Shown here: positions 49,701 through 58,241 of the stretch, one piece after another
Layout: every line of letters starts with the position of its first letter
Position numbering within the stretch: position 1 is the first letter of the stretch
Origin: Mycolicibacterium sp. MU0053
GTDB taxonomy: Bacteria; Actinomycetota; Actinomycetes; Mycobacteriales; Mycobacteriaceae
Direction of reading: 5' to 3'
DNA length: 64,000 bases
Assembly: GCF_963378095.1 (NCBI RefSeq)
Contig: NZ_OY726397.1
Location: forward strand, 5,146,001-5,210,000
The notes under the pieces: generated by a model
Database searches by the model: none
The model's input: only the letters and a program-made list of their open reading frames with translations
What the model was told of the DNA's origin: nothing
Position numbers and translations under genes: made by a program

Positions 49701-50528
49701 GTGTCGCTGCCCCCTGAACCCCCACCCGCGCTGTCGCGTTATGCCCAGCGCCGCGTGCTGATCACCGGCGGTGGTTCGGGCATCGGGCAGGCCTGCGTGC
49801 TGCGGATCCTTGCCGAGGGGGGTCACGTGGTCGCCGCCGACATCAGCGCCGACGGACTCGGCGACACCACCGCCCGGGCCGGCGCGCACGGCAGCCGCTT
49901 GTCCACGGTGGTCATGGACGTCGGCGACGAGGGTTCGGTCCAGGCCGGGGTCGGTGCCGCGTCGGAACGATTGGGTGGCCTCGACACCCTGGTCAATGCC
50001 GCGGGGATTCTGCGCTCCTCACATCTGACGCAGACCACGTTGGCCGATTTCGAACAGGTACTGCGGGTCAACCTGGTGGGGACTTTCCTCGTCACCCGGG
50101 AAGCCATCGGCGCTCTGCACGCCGGCAACGGGCCCGCGGTGGTCAATTTCAGTTCCACCTCGGCGCACTTCGCCCATCCCTACATGGCCGCCTACGCCGC
50201 CTCCAAGGGCGGGGTGCTTGCGATGACCCACAGCTGGGCGATGGAGTTCGCCAAGGCCGGTATCCGATTCAATTCCGTTCAGCCCGGCTCGATCTCGTCC
50301 GGGATGACCGACGGCACGGGATCCTCGCGGCAAAGCGTCGGGCCGGGACTGCCCGAGGACGCCGACTTCGCCTTGTTCGGCAAGGTCGCACCGATGCTGC
50401 CGCTGGCGGGCGGACAGATTTTCGCCAGCCCGGACGCTGTTGCGGGAGTCGTGGCGATGCTCGGCAGCGACGACGCGCACTTCATCACCGGCACCGAGGT
50501 CCGGATAGACGGCGGCGCCCACATGTGA
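49701..50528 (+). CDS. Short-chain dehydrogenase/reductase
   Basis: The 275-residue SDR starts at GTG 49701 after GAGGAG. It has VLITGGGSGIGQACVLRI near residue 19, AADISAD (NAD preference), NAAGILRSSHL near 97, the catalytic NFSSTSAHFAHPYMAAYAAS with Ser and YxxxK (YAASK), and the FabG-like end VRIDGGAHM. It is divergent from the yrbE-mce operon across about 208 bp. An alcohol or steroid dehydrogenase role is possible but unproven. Confidence 0.9.
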   Translation: MSLPPEPPPALSRYAQRRVLITGGGSGIGQACVLRILAEGGHVVAADISADGLGDTTARAGAHGSRLSTVVMDVGDEGSVQAGVGAASERLGGLDTLVNAAGILRSSHLTQTTLADFEQVLRVNLVGTFLVTREAIGALHAGNGPAVVNFSSTSAHFAHPYMAAYAASKGGVLAMTHSWAMEFAKAGIRFNSVQPGSISSGMTDGTGSSRQSVGPGLPEDADFALFGKVAPMLPLAGGQIFASPDAVAGVVAMLGSDDAHFITGTEVRIDGGAHM

Positions 50529-50576
50529 CGAGCCGTCCTGCACGTGCAAGTTCGGCCCGAACCACGGAGGATTGAC

Positions 50577-51029
50577 ATGAAGATGGCGAAGCTGCTGGGC
50601 ACTGCTTCAGCCGTGGCTCTCATGAGCCTATTAAGTGCTGCGCCAAGCAATTCCGAGCCATTCTTCGCCAATTACCAGCTCGTCATCCCGGACCGGTACG
50701 ACTTCCACACCTGGACCTGGGCGGTCTCGCACTGCGCGCCGGTCGCTGAGGACTGCAAGTACATCTCCGCGATCCCGATGCCCGTGGCCAAGGCGTTCGA
50801 GTACACCGGCACCGCCCACTTGGCCGACGGTCGCTACACGTTGGCGGTGGATGTCCCCGACGGATTACGCTGCGGCAACGTCTATTACGGACCGATCATC
50901 GCGACCCACGACGTGTATTCCTGGGACGCGGCCAGCTTGCAGGGTACGTTGACGTCGTCGTTCGCGAGCGGCTGCGATGGCACGCCGGGCGGCGCGTTCA
51001 GCTATCCGTTCTCGCTGGTGCGGCTGTAG
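50577..51029 (+). CDS. Secreted protein, function unknown
   Basis: The 150-residue protein starts at ATG 50577 after CGGAGG. The signal peptide (KLLGTASAVALMSLLSAAPS) is followed by a compact domain with four cysteines (SHCAPVAEDCKY, GLRCGNV, SGCDG), suggesting two disulfides, and many aromatic residues. It resembles the exported protein at 39.8 kb in style (short, disulfide-rich, beta-type), though I cannot show homology. No function is known to me. It follows the SDR by 48 bp. Confidence 0.8.
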   Translation: MKMAKLLGTASAVALMSLLSAAPSNSEPFFANYQLVIPDRYDFHTWTWAVSHCAPVAEDCKYISAIPMPVAKAFEYTGTAHLADGRYTLAVDVPDGLRCGNVYYGPIIATHDVYSWDAASLQGTLTSSFASGCDGTPGGAFSYPFSLVRL

Positions 51030-51036
51030 GCCGGTA

Positions 51037-51510
51037 TCAGCGGCCCTGGGTGTAGCGAGCGGCATCGGCCGCGTGTTCGGCTGAAACACACACGTCGTAG
51101 CGCTGCGCCTCGAGCGATTGCACACTGGAGAAGTCTCGCTCACCCCCGGTGGCGAGGTGGGCGAAGAAACCGAATACAGCACCCCAAAAGGCGCCGATGG
51201 CCAGGGCGACCAACATCGTCACGATCCACGCGGGCCCCAGCGTGAAGATCGACAGCAGCAGGCCGATCAACAAGCCGAACCACGCACCGGCGGCGGCACC
51301 CGAGAGCGCCGCCCTGCCCTTGTTCATGCGGCCCGTGACACGTTCGACGGTGCGCAGGCCGTCGCCGATGATGCGCACGTGCTCGACGGGGAAGCCGTCG
51401 TCGGACATCCGGTCCACGAGCCGTTGGGCGTCGATGTACTTGTCGAACGACGCGATCACGTGCCGCTCGGGGGACCCCACTCCGGGGTGTTCGGGCTGAC
51501 CGCTGGGCAT
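51037..51510 (-). CDS. General-stress-type membrane protein (YflT/GSP17M-like fold)
   Basis: The 157-residue protein starts at ATG 51510 with GGAGG 10 bp upstream. The N-terminal part (HVIASFDKYIDAQRLVDRMS, then VEHVRIIGDG) matches the general stress protein 17M-type domain. It is followed by two hydrophobic segments (AAAGAWFGLLIGLLLSIFTL and IVTMLVALAIGAFWGAVFGF) with Gly-rich turns, which suggests a membrane hairpin. Related actinobacterial proteins are stress induced. It is convergent with the secreted protein gene. Confidence 0.82.
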   Translation of the reverse strand: MPSGQPEHPGVGSPERHVIASFDKYIDAQRLVDRMSDDGFPVEHVRIIGDGLRTVERVTGRMNKGRAALSGAAAGAWFGLLIGLLLSIFTLGPAWIVTMLVALAIGAFWGAVFGFFAHLATGGERDFSSVQSLEAQRYDVCVSAEHAADAARYTQGR

Positions 51511-51596
51511 TGTCACTGCTACCTCCAGATTTGTCGCGGGCGCGGGGTGCGCCGACACCGAGTCGGATACCCGCTTCGCATGGATGGAACCTTCTC

Positions 51597-52034
51597 CTAG
51601 CCGGCTACGTCGAAACTCGCGATGACCTTGCTGGGTGCGATGCGCACCACCAATTCGTCGGGCGCCGCGTTGCGCCGACCGTACTGCTCGGCGCGGTCCT
51701 CGCCCATGTAGCGTGCGGCGATCCGGGTGGCGACCGCAAGCAGATCGGGGTCGTCTTCGCGCAGCGCGGCGACGCCTTGGATCTGCACGAACGCGAACGG
51801 CGGGCGTTCGTCGTCGACCACCAGCACGACCCGCGGATCACGTTGCAAGGCACGTCCTTTGGCGGTGTCTCGACCCGTGTTGAAGACGATTGCGCCGTCC
51901 TCGACCAGAAACCAGACCGGAGCGACGAGCGGGCGGCCGTCGCCGGCGAGGTACCCGAGCTTGCCCGTGCGGGTGCCCTCGGACAGAAAGGCCACGACGT
52001 CGTCGCGTAAAGCAATTGCCGCCACGCGGTCCAT
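51597..52034 (-). CDS. PPOX-class F420/FMN-dependent enzyme (Rv1155-like)
   Basis: The 145-residue protein has the split beta-barrel flavin/F420 fold: VVAFLSEGTRTGKLGYLAGD near residue 13, PLVAPVWFLVEDGAIVFNTG near 35, RVVLVVDDERPPFAFVQIQG near 68. It belongs to the PPOX-class F420-dependent oxidoreductases common in mycobacteria, which reduce or bind deazaflavin cofactors. It is transcribed leftward, 40 bp after the APH-like gene, and may be cotranscribed with it. Confidence 0.87.
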   Translation of the reverse strand: MDRVAAIALRDDVVAFLSEGTRTGKLGYLAGDGRPLVAPVWFLVEDGAIVFNTGRDTAKGRALQRDPRVVLVVDDERPPFAFVQIQGVAALREDDPDLLAVATRIAARYMGEDRAEQYGRRNAAPDELVVRIAPSKVIASFDVAG

Positions 52035-52074
52035 GATGCCGGGTGGGGCGCGGCGACGGCGCCGATTGGGGAGT

Positions 52075-53151
52075 CTATTCGGCGATTTCGGCGATCGCCG
52101 ACGCCGAATCCAAGTCGCCGAACGCGATCGCGTAGCGCTGGGCCAACGCCACGGCGACCTCCGCGCGCTGCCACATGCCGCCGTCGGCGCTGGCGGTGAC
52201 CAACCACAGCGCCAAACCGTGGGCCACCGAGGCGCGGTAGCGCAGCCAGATCTCGTCGGCGGACGGCGTCTCGTCGCTCGGGAGTCCCAGCGCGTCGCGG
52301 TACTCGGCCAGCAGTGCCCGCTCGTGCGCGCGTCGGTCCTCGGTGGTCACCGCGCCCTGCAGGAAATAGCCGACGTCCAGTGACCAGTTGCCGCGCCGGG
52401 CCATCTGCCAGTCGAGAAATCCCACCTCACCGGCCGGCGTGACGTAGGTGTTGCCGATATGGGCGTCGCCGTGCAGCAAGGTCTGCGGCGAGGTGGTCAG
52501 CGTCCGGATGTAGGGCTTCCAGATCGATTCGACGAGCTGATCGATGGTCAACGACAACACTTCGGCCGGGGTATCGGCATCGAGTCGTTCCAACGCCGAG
52601 GGCAGCGGGGCGTACTGCAGACCATCGAAGGGCTCGAACGGCTCGAGCCAGCCCAACCGGGGATGCGCCAGCACGCGCTCACCCCAGAAGCGTCCGTGCA
52701 TCCGGCCCAGGGCTCGCATGCCGGTGGCGGCCTGCTCCACCGAAAGCGGCCGCAGCGAATCCCGAGGATCGGCGCCGCGCGCGGACAGATCCTCCATCAC
52801 CAGGCAGAAGTCGTAGGCGTCCTCGTCGGCCACCGCGGCATAGACCAGAGGGTGCTCGAGCGGCAACTCCACCGCCGCGCTGAACAGCCGCGGTTCGTGG
52901 AACATGCCGCTGGTCATCCGGATCAGATCCTTGTGCGCGGGGTCGGCCGCCTTCACGAACACCGTGGCCGGCCCCGCGCCGGCCGAATAGGTCAGCCCCA
53001 GCCGGGCGCGGCGGTTCGTGCCGTCGTCGCGCAGTTCGACGGTCACCGCGTCGACCACGGCGTCCGGGTGCTGCTGCGCCAGCGCGGCGGTCATCCACTC
53101 GGACGTGATTTCGTCCAGGTTCGCGGGCACTGTCAGGGGCAGCGTGTTCAC
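52075..53151 (-). CDS. Aminoglycoside phosphotransferase-like (APH) kinase
   Basis: The 358-residue protein has the APH-fold active-site motifs: the catalytic loop HGDAHIGNTYV (near residue 228) and the metal-binding DWQMARRG (near 247), with LDVGYFLQGAV following. The N-lobe shows TVFVKAADP with a candidate ATP-binding lysine. The acceptor is unknown; family members phosphorylate antibiotics, choline or other small alcohols, and APH-like kinases often sit with acyl-CoA dehydrogenases in actinobacteria. It is divergent from a TetR gene across a perfect operator-like palindrome, so it is probably TetR-controlled. Confidence 0.87.
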   Translation of the reverse strand: MNTLPLTVPANLDEITSEWMTAALAQQHPDAVVDAVTVELRDDGTNRRARLGLTYSAGAGPATVFVKAADPAHKDLIRMTSGMFHEPRLFSAAVELPLEHPLVYAAVADEDAYDFCLVMEDLSARGADPRDSLRPLSVEQAATGMRALGRMHGRFWGERVLAHPRLGWLEPFEPFDGLQYAPLPSALERLDADTPAEVLSLTIDQLVESIWKPYIRTLTTSPQTLLHGDAHIGNTYVTPAGEVGFLDWQMARRGNWSLDVGYFLQGAVTTEDRRAHERALLAEYRDALGLPSDETPSADEIWLRYRASVAHGLALWLVTASADGGMWQRAEVAVALAQRYAIAFGDLDSASAIAEIAE

Positions 53152-53184
53152 GCGAATGCTCTCCTCGCGGTCGGGCCAGCTGTA

Positions 53185-53209
53185 GTTACGACACGACTCG
53201 TGTCGTAAC
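53185..53209. promoter_or_regulatory. Perfect 25-bp TetR operator-like palindrome
   Basis: Arms GTTACGACACGA and TCGTGTCGTAAC are perfect 12-bp inverted copies around one central C. The palindrome lies 34 bp before the APH-like start and 61 bp before the tetR start, between the two divergent genes. This is a textbook position and shape for a TetR-family operator. Confidence 0.85.
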
Positions 53210-53269
53210 GGCCGACGCTACCCGACTCGGGCACGCCGGGGAAGGGTTTGCCTGCTCTAAGCTCGCGGC

Positions 53270-53869
53270 ATGCCTCAGGCCCGGGGTGGCAGGCCACGCG
53301 ACGCCCAGTTGCACGACGAGATTCTGGTCGCCACGTGCACGTTGCTCGTCGCGCGCGGCTACGCCGAGGTCTCCATGGACAGCGTCGCCGCCCTGGCGGG
53401 AGTCAGCAAGAAGACGCTCTACCGACGCTGGCCGTCGAAGGCGCCGATGGTCGCCGAAGCCGTGCTCAGCGCCTACGGTCGCCGCAGTACCTTCGAAGTG
53501 CCCGAGACCGGTGACCTGCGCGCCGATCTGCGCTCCTGGCTCGTCGAACACGCCGAATTCCTGGGCGAGGCAACCAATGCGGCGCTGATTCGGTCGCTGA
53601 TCGCCGCGGCCGCGGCCAGCCCAATGGACAACGAGGCGCTGTATCGCCAGCTCAGCGTTCCGCAACACGACGGGCTGGTCACGCGCCTGGGCAGGGCCGC
53701 GGCCGACGGCGAAATCCGCCGCGGGCTCGATCATGAGCGCATCGCCGATGCCCTGATCGGCACCCTGCTCCTCCGCGTCCTGGTGGCGGCTCCACAAAAC
53801 AGCGCGCCCGCAACAGAATTCGATGGCCTGCTCGATGCCCTGCTGCACGGGATCGGCCCGGCCGAATAG
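53270..53869 (+). CDS. TetR-family transcriptional repressor
   Basis: The 199-residue protein has the N-terminal TetR helix-turn-helix (about residues 14-60, ILVATCTLLVARGYAEVSMD and VAALAGVSKKTLYRRWPSKA) and a helical ligand domain. A 25-bp palindrome lies upstream, between it and the divergent APH-like gene; repression of both is the simplest reading. The inducing ligand is unknown. Its 3' end is followed by the cobalamin riboswitch region. Confidence 0.93.
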   Translation: MPQARGGRPRDAQLHDEILVATCTLLVARGYAEVSMDSVAALAGVSKKTLYRRWPSKAPMVAEAVLSAYGRRSTFEVPETGDLRADLRSWLVEHAEFLGEATNAALIRSLIAAAAASPMDNEALYRQLSVPQHDGLVTRLGRAAADGEIRRGLDHERIADALIGTLLLRVLVAAPQNSAPATEFDGLLDALLHGIGPAE

Positions 53870-53929
53870 CCCGCGCGCACACACGGGCGGGCCGCCGCGG
53901 TGTCGATTGGTAGCCTCAGCCCGGAGAAC

Positions 53930-54085
53930 GGTCGCATCCGCCTGAGGGCGGGTGCCAGGGAACCCGGTGTGAATCCGGGACTGGCGCGCAGCGGTATGGG
54001 AGACGGACTCGACACTGGCCACTGGAAACACTTCCGGGAAGGCGTCGGGTTCGAACGATCCTGAGTCCGAAGACCTGCCGTTCTT
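53930..54085 (+). ncRNA. Cobalamin (B12) riboswitch upstream of btuCDF
   Basis: Conserved aptamer blocks appear in order: GGGTGCCAGGGAACCCGGTG (about 53950), GTGAATCCGGGACTGGCGCG, the B12-box region CACTGGCCACTGG (about 54012), GGGAAGGCG (about 54036) and GAGTCCGAAGACCTGCC (about 54063-54079). It directly precedes the B12 importer operon (start 54140). Boundaries are approximate. A downstream expression-platform hairpin is not obvious; the stretch 54086-54139 contains GTAACTCGCGCACAGTTAC, which can form a short hairpin. Confidence 0.9.
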
Positions 54086-54139
54086 CGTTGAGTCCACCGT
54101 GTAACTCGCGCACAGTTACCCAGACTTCGAAGGCAAGAC

Positions 54140-55195
54140 GTGCACAAGACGGGCGTTCCCGCAGTACGACGGCTCCGCGCCGGTCCATTGACCGCGCTGC
54201 TGGCCGTCCTCACGGCCGTGAGCATCCTGCTGTCCGTCGCCTTCGGCGCCGAGCACATCCCGATCGGTGAGGTCTGGCGCACCGTCACCGGCCGATTCGG
54301 CGGCACGGAGGTGGACGTCGCCTACGACGTGATCATCTGGGACCTGCGACTGCCCCGCTCGGTGTTGGCCGCGATCGTGGGTGCCGGACTGGCGCTGGCG
54401 GGTGCCCTGATGCAGGCGCTCGTGCGCAACCCGCTCGCCGAGCCCTACCTGCTCGGGGTGTCCGCGGGCGCCGCCGTGGGTGCGACGGCCGTGATGACCC
54501 TCGGCGCGCTCGCCGGCCTGGGCGTGTGGGCGTTGTCCGGCGGCGCGCTGCTCGGCGCGTTGGTCGCCACCGTCACGGTCTACAGCGTGGCCCGCGCGCA
54601 GGGCGGGTTGACCGCGCTGCGGTTGATCCTCTCGGGAGTGGTGCTGTCCTCGGCGTTCATGGCGTTGTCGTCGTTGCTGGTGTTCACCGCCGGGGACCCG
54701 CACGCCGCCGAGGGCGTGATGTTCTGGATGCTGGGCAGCGTCGCCGGTGCGACGTGGGCCAAGGTGCCGCTCGCGGGCGCGGTGGTGGCGATCACGCTGG
54801 CCGCGATGATCGCGATCCACTCGTGGCTCGACGCCTACGCCGCCGGCTCGGATACCGCCACATCCCTGGGCGTGCCGGTGCGCGGGCTCCGCACCACGCT
54901 GTTCGTCACCCAGGGCGTGCTGGTGGGTGTGCTGGTTGCGGTGTCCGGGGGTATCGGGTTCGTCGGCCTCATCGTCCCGCACGCGGCGCGCCTGGTGGTC
55001 GGCGCCACGCACCGGGCAATGCTGCCCGTCGCGGTCTGCGGCGGAGCGCTCTTCCTCGTGTGGGTCGACGTGATCTCGCGGGTGGCGGCGTCCCCCCGGG
55101 AGATGCCGTTGGGCATTCTCACCGGGCTGATCGGCGCACCCATCTTCCTGTTCCTGATGGGGCGTCGGCGCTACGAGTTCGGCAACAGCTCATGA
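54140..55195 (+). CDS. btuC: Vitamin B12 ABC transporter permease BtuC (FecCD family)
   Basis: The 351-residue protein has about ten hydrophobic segments and FecCD-family motifs: DLRLPRSVLAAIVGAGLALA near residue 68, MQALVRNPLAEPYLLGVSAG near 90, and the C-terminal GFVGLIVPHAARLVVG and ILTGLIGAPIFLFLMGRR. The start is GTG 54140. The cobalamin riboswitch upstream identifies cobalamin as the substrate rather than a siderophore. Its stop overlaps btuD by 4 bp (ATGA). Confidence 0.92.
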   Translation: MHKTGVPAVRRLRAGPLTALLAVLTAVSILLSVAFGAEHIPIGEVWRTVTGRFGGTEVDVAYDVIIWDLRLPRSVLAAIVGAGLALAGALMQALVRNPLAEPYLLGVSAGAAVGATAVMTLGALAGLGVWALSGGALLGALVATVTVYSVARAQGGLTALRLILSGVVLSSAFMALSSLLVFTAGDPHAAEGVMFWMLGSVAGATWAKVPLAGAVVAITLAAMIAIHSWLDAYAAGSDTATSLGVPVRGLRTTLFVTQGVLVGVLVAVSGGIGFVGLIVPHAARLVVGATHRAMLPVAVCGGALFLVWVDVISRVAASPREMPLGILTGLIGAPIFLFLMGRRRYEFGNSS

Positions 55196-55986
55196 GCCCG
55201 ACCTCGGCCGCCCTGACTGCGCAGGGGCTGCGGTGTTGCCGCGGCGTCCGAACCATCGTTTCCGAGGTTGAACTGGACATCCCCGCAGGCACTCGGTTGG
55301 CCGTCGTCGGCCCCAACGGCGCGGGTAAGAGCACCCTGCTGCGCGCGTTGGCCGGCCTCGACACTCCGACGGCCGGTGCAATCCAGATCGACGGCCACGA
55401 CGTGCGCCGGATGTCCGCCCGGCACCGGGCTCTCACGGTGGCCTTCGTCGGGCAGGAGGAGCGACCGTCCGGGGAGTTGACCGTCGCCGAGGCGGTCGGT
55501 CTCGGACGAACCCCGTATCGGCAACCCTGGTCTGTCGCCGCCGCGCAGGATCGCGGAATCATCGACGACGCGTTGGTCTCGGTGGGCCTGGGCGGCTGGG
55601 GCGATCGATCCTGCACCCAACTCTCCGGCGGCGAGCGTCATCGCGTGGTGCTGGCCCGGGCTCTTGCGCAGCAGACCGCCGTGCTCGTCCTGGATGAACC
55701 TACCAACCACCTCGATGCGGCCTGGCGGCTGCGGTTCATGCAGGTGCTGGACGAGCTGGAATGCACCGTCGTTGCGGCGATGCACGACTTGGACCTGGTA
55801 CTGCGGCATTTCGACGCGGTCGCCGTCGTCGCCGAAGGCGGGGTCCTCGCGCACGGACCACCCACCGAAGTGCTGAACGCCGCGTTGCTCCGACGGGTCT
55901 TCGAGGTGGCGGGAGATATCGTCCCCCATCCCGAAACCGGCCTCCCCTACCTGCTGCTCACCCACGTCGACCCAGCCGTCCACTGA
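55192..55986 (+). CDS. btuD: Vitamin B12 ABC transporter ATPase BtuD
   Basis: The 264-residue ATPase has Walker A (GPNGAGKST, near residue 40), the signature LSGGERHR (near 144), Walker B (VLVLDEPT, near 164) and the switch histidine in VAAMHDLDL. Length and order are those of FecE/BtuD-type importers. It is placed between btuC and btuF in an operon controlled by a cobalamin riboswitch; the btuF ATG follows directly after its stop. Confidence 0.93.
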   Translation: MSPTSAALTAQGLRCCRGVRTIVSEVELDIPAGTRLAVVGPNGAGKSTLLRALAGLDTPTAGAIQIDGHDVRRMSARHRALTVAFVGQEERPSGELTVAEAVGLGRTPYRQPWSVAAAQDRGIIDDALVSVGLGGWGDRSCTQLSGGERHRVVLARALAQQTAVLVLDEPTNHLDAAWRLRFMQVLDELECTVVAAMHDLDLVLRHFDAVAVVAEGGVLAHGPPTEVLNAALLRRVFEVAGDIVPHPETGLPYLLLTHVDPAVH

Positions 55987-57066
55987 ATGCGAGACACGGT
56001 CATGAAACATTCCAAATCCGGTGCCAGGCTTTTGTTTTCGGCCCTTGTCGTGAGCCTGACAGCCTGCGGAGCGCAGGCCGAGAGCGCCGCCAAGGACACG
56101 GTGACCGTCACCAACTGCGGCGCCGACGTCACCTACGAACAGCCCCTTGAGCGGCTGTTCGTCAACGACGGCGGCATGATCGGGATCGCCCTTGCCGCCG
56201 GAGCGCGCGAACAGATGACCGCGGTGAGTTCCCTGGCCCGCGACGTCGACGTCCTGCGTCTCGCGTTCGGCGAACAGGTCGACAGCCTCGACGAGGTCGC
56301 GCCCGCGCAGCCGTCGCTGGAGAACATCGTCGGCGCCCGTCCACAGGTGCTCTACGCCGGCTACAACTACGGGATGGGTGAGGCCCGCGGCATCACGCCG
56401 GAGGTCCTCGCGCGGCACGGGATCGAGGTGTACCAGCTTTCGGAGGCGTGCCGACCCGTCGAGGGGGAACGCGTCCGCGGCACCATGGACCCCTGGGTCG
56501 CCCTCGACACCGATCTGCGCAATATCGGGATCATCACCGGCAACGCCGAAACCGGCGCACGCGCGGCCGACGGTATCGCGAAACGACTCGAGAGTTTGCG
56601 TGCCGCACCACAACCCAAGCACAAGCCGAAGGTCTTCGTGTTCGACAGCGGCAGCGACACCATCTTCTCCTCCGGTGCCTTCGGCGGACCGCAGGGCATC
56701 ATCGACGCGGCCGGGGCGCGCAACGCCACCGACGACGTGCAGGACACCTGGACCGCCGTCAGCTGGGAACGCATCAGCATCGCCGATCCGGACCTCATCG
56801 CGTTCGTCGACTATCCGGGCCAGTCGGTCGAGGAGAAGATCGGCGCGCTGCGCAGCCATCCGGCCAGCAGGAATCTCAAGGCGGTCCGCGAGAACCGGTT
56901 CATCAACTTCCCCTACGCGATGTGGGTGTCCAGTCCGCTCAACATCGACGCGGCCGAGGCACTGCGCGCGGTGCTCGAACGCCGGGATCTCGCGCCGAAG
57001 TCCGGCATCGAGCCGCGACTGGACGTCGCTCAACTGCAGCTGGGCGGCAACGACTGGCTGCAGTAG
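55987..57066 (+). CDS. btuF: Cobalamin-binding lipoprotein BtuF
   Basis: The 359-residue protein has a lipoprotein signal (FSALVVSLTAC, lipidated Cys 27). The mature part is a periplasmic-binding type III fold: NDGGMIGIALAAGAREQMTA near residue 59 and the helical backbone that joins the lobes. It captures cobalamin outside the membrane for BtuCD. The start is ATG 55987, immediately after the btuD stop; ATG 56002 (MKHSKSGARL) gives a more typical signal peptide and is an alternative. Confidence 0.9.
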   Translation: MRDTVMKHSKSGARLLFSALVVSLTACGAQAESAAKDTVTVTNCGADVTYEQPLERLFVNDGGMIGIALAAGAREQMTAVSSLARDVDVLRLAFGEQVDSLDEVAPAQPSLENIVGARPQVLYAGYNYGMGEARGITPEVLARHGIEVYQLSEACRPVEGERVRGTMDPWVALDTDLRNIGIITGNAETGARAADGIAKRLESLRAAPQPKHKPKVFVFDSGSDTIFSSGAFGGPQGIIDAAGARNATDDVQDTWTAVSWERISIADPDLIAFVDYPGQSVEEKIGALRSHPASRNLKAVRENRFINFPYAMWVSSPLNIDAAEALRAVLERRDLAPKSGIEPRLDVAQLQLGGNDWLQ

Positions 57067-57150
57067 CGCTGTCGGCGGCCCACCACTGGCGCGAGGGGGC
57101 GCAGACTACGTAATTTGCGCGGCGTGTTGGCCGGGGACCCGCACGCTCGC

Positions 57151-57196
57151 GGTAAGGGTGGGGTGAGGGGTGGGGGTGAGGGTGAGGGTTTGGGAG
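57151..57196 (+). other. G-run tract with quadruplex-forming potential
   Basis: A 46-bp segment consists of GGG to GGGGG runs separated by T, TGA or TTT, with at least seven runs. This exceeds the four runs needed for a G-quadruplex. It lies between the converging btuF and GH6 genes, 11 bp from the GH6 stop, and may act as a barrier to transcription. Confidence 0.6.
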
Positions 57197-57206
57197 GTAG
57201 CGCGCG

Positions 57207-58202
57207 CTACCAGCCCGCGTTGCGCGCCAGTTCGAGGGCGTAGTCGTTGTCCCAGGTGCCGGCCGGCGGGTGCCCGTTGCAGGCGCCGTCGGATTCACCG
57301 GGCCGTTTGACCCACAGGTAGGCGTCCACGTTCGGGCTCGCGGTCGCGGTGGTCGGCGCCGCGCCCAGGGCGCGGCCCGCCGGGTTGCACCAGTAGAGCT
57401 CGTCGTCGGTGGCCCCGAAGCCGTTGCGCGACGTGTCGATCACGTAGGGCGACCCGCCGGTCATGCCGGAGATGGCGTCGCCGTAGCCGATCTGCTCCTC
57501 GGTGGTGAAGAAGTTCGCGGTGTTGAGGCTGAACCCGCGCGCGCGGTCCACCCCGACCTCGTTGAGCATGCCCGCCATCGCCTCGGCACTCACCCAGCGC
57601 GAGTGGCCGGCGTCGATGTACACGGCCGTCGCCGGGTTGGCGGTGAGCCGGTCCACCGCATAGCGGATCAAGTCGAGGCGCTCCTGACGCTGCGCGGGCG
57701 ACAGGCAGTCGGCCATCGCGAGCGCGTCGGGTTCGAGGATGACGGCCGCCGGGCCCGAGCCGATGGCACCGGCGACGCCGTCGATCCAGCCCTGATAGGC
57801 GCCGGCCGATCCGAAGCCGCCCGCGGCGTAGCTGCCGCAGTCCCGGTTCGGGATGCCGTAGAGCGCCAGGATCGGCATGGTGCCCGCGGCCTGCGCGGTG
57901 GCGATGTACTTCGCGTCGACCGCCGGGGTGGACCGGTGGTCCATCCAAAGCGCCTGCGGGGTGTTGGCGATGGCGGTCAACTGGGGATTGGGCGGATTGG
58001 CGCTGTTGGCAGCCCGCATGGCCGCCGAGTTCGGGTTGACGTAGAAGGTCTGCCCGGCCAGCGGGTTGGCCTCACTCGTCAAAAGCACCTGCGGGGACTG
58101 CGCGACGGGTGCCGGTTCGGCCACCAGACCCATGCCGGCGATCACCGCAACTGTCAGGAAAGGGGCGCTCCACCGCGCGACTGCACCAGCAGCTGAGGAC
58201 AT
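57207..58202 (-). CDS. Secreted glycoside hydrolase family 6 (cellulase-type)
   Basis: The 331-residue protein is started at ATG 58202, preceded by GGGGG; a GTG at 58232 would add 10 residues. A signal-like hydrophobic segment (APFLTVAVIAGMGLVA) leads to a GH6 catalytic domain: FYVNPNSAAM, YGIPNRDCGSYAAGG, VILEPDALAMADC with the catalytic acid Asp, YIDAGHSRW, GFSLNTANFFTT, YVIDTSRNGFG and DAYLWVKRPGESDG. GH6 enzymes are inverting endoglucanases or cellobiohydrolases; mycobacteria carry a GH6 enzyme of unclear substrate (the CelA1 type). There is no cellulose-binding module. It is cotranscribed with a TetR upstream. Confidence 0.9.
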   Translation of the reverse strand: MSSAAGAVARWSAPFLTVAVIAGMGLVAEPAPVAQSPQVLLTSEANPLAGQTFYVNPNSAAMRAANSANPPNPQLTAIANTPQALWMDHRSTPAVDAKYIATAQAAGTMPILALYGIPNRDCGSYAAGGFGSAGAYQGWIDGVAGAIGSGPAAVILEPDALAMADCLSPAQRQERLDLIRYAVDRLTANPATAVYIDAGHSRWVSAEAMAGMLNEVGVDRARGFSLNTANFFTTEEQIGYGDAISGMTGGSPYVIDTSRNGFGATDDELYWCNPAGRALGAAPTTATASPNVDAYLWVKRPGESDGACNGHPPAGTWDNDYALELARNAGW

Positions 58203-58224
58203 CACCCCCAGAAAAGTAGTGCCC

Positions 58225-58241
58225 TGGCGCACTATGCGCCA
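58225..58241. promoter_or_regulatory. Inverted repeat TGGCGCA-CTA-TGCGCCA
   Basis: Seven-bp perfect arms with a 3-nt spacer overlap the end of the tetR gene and lie 23 bp before the GH6 ATG. It could be an operator for that TetR, controlling the GH6 gene, but it also lies in coding sequence. Confidence 0.3.
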
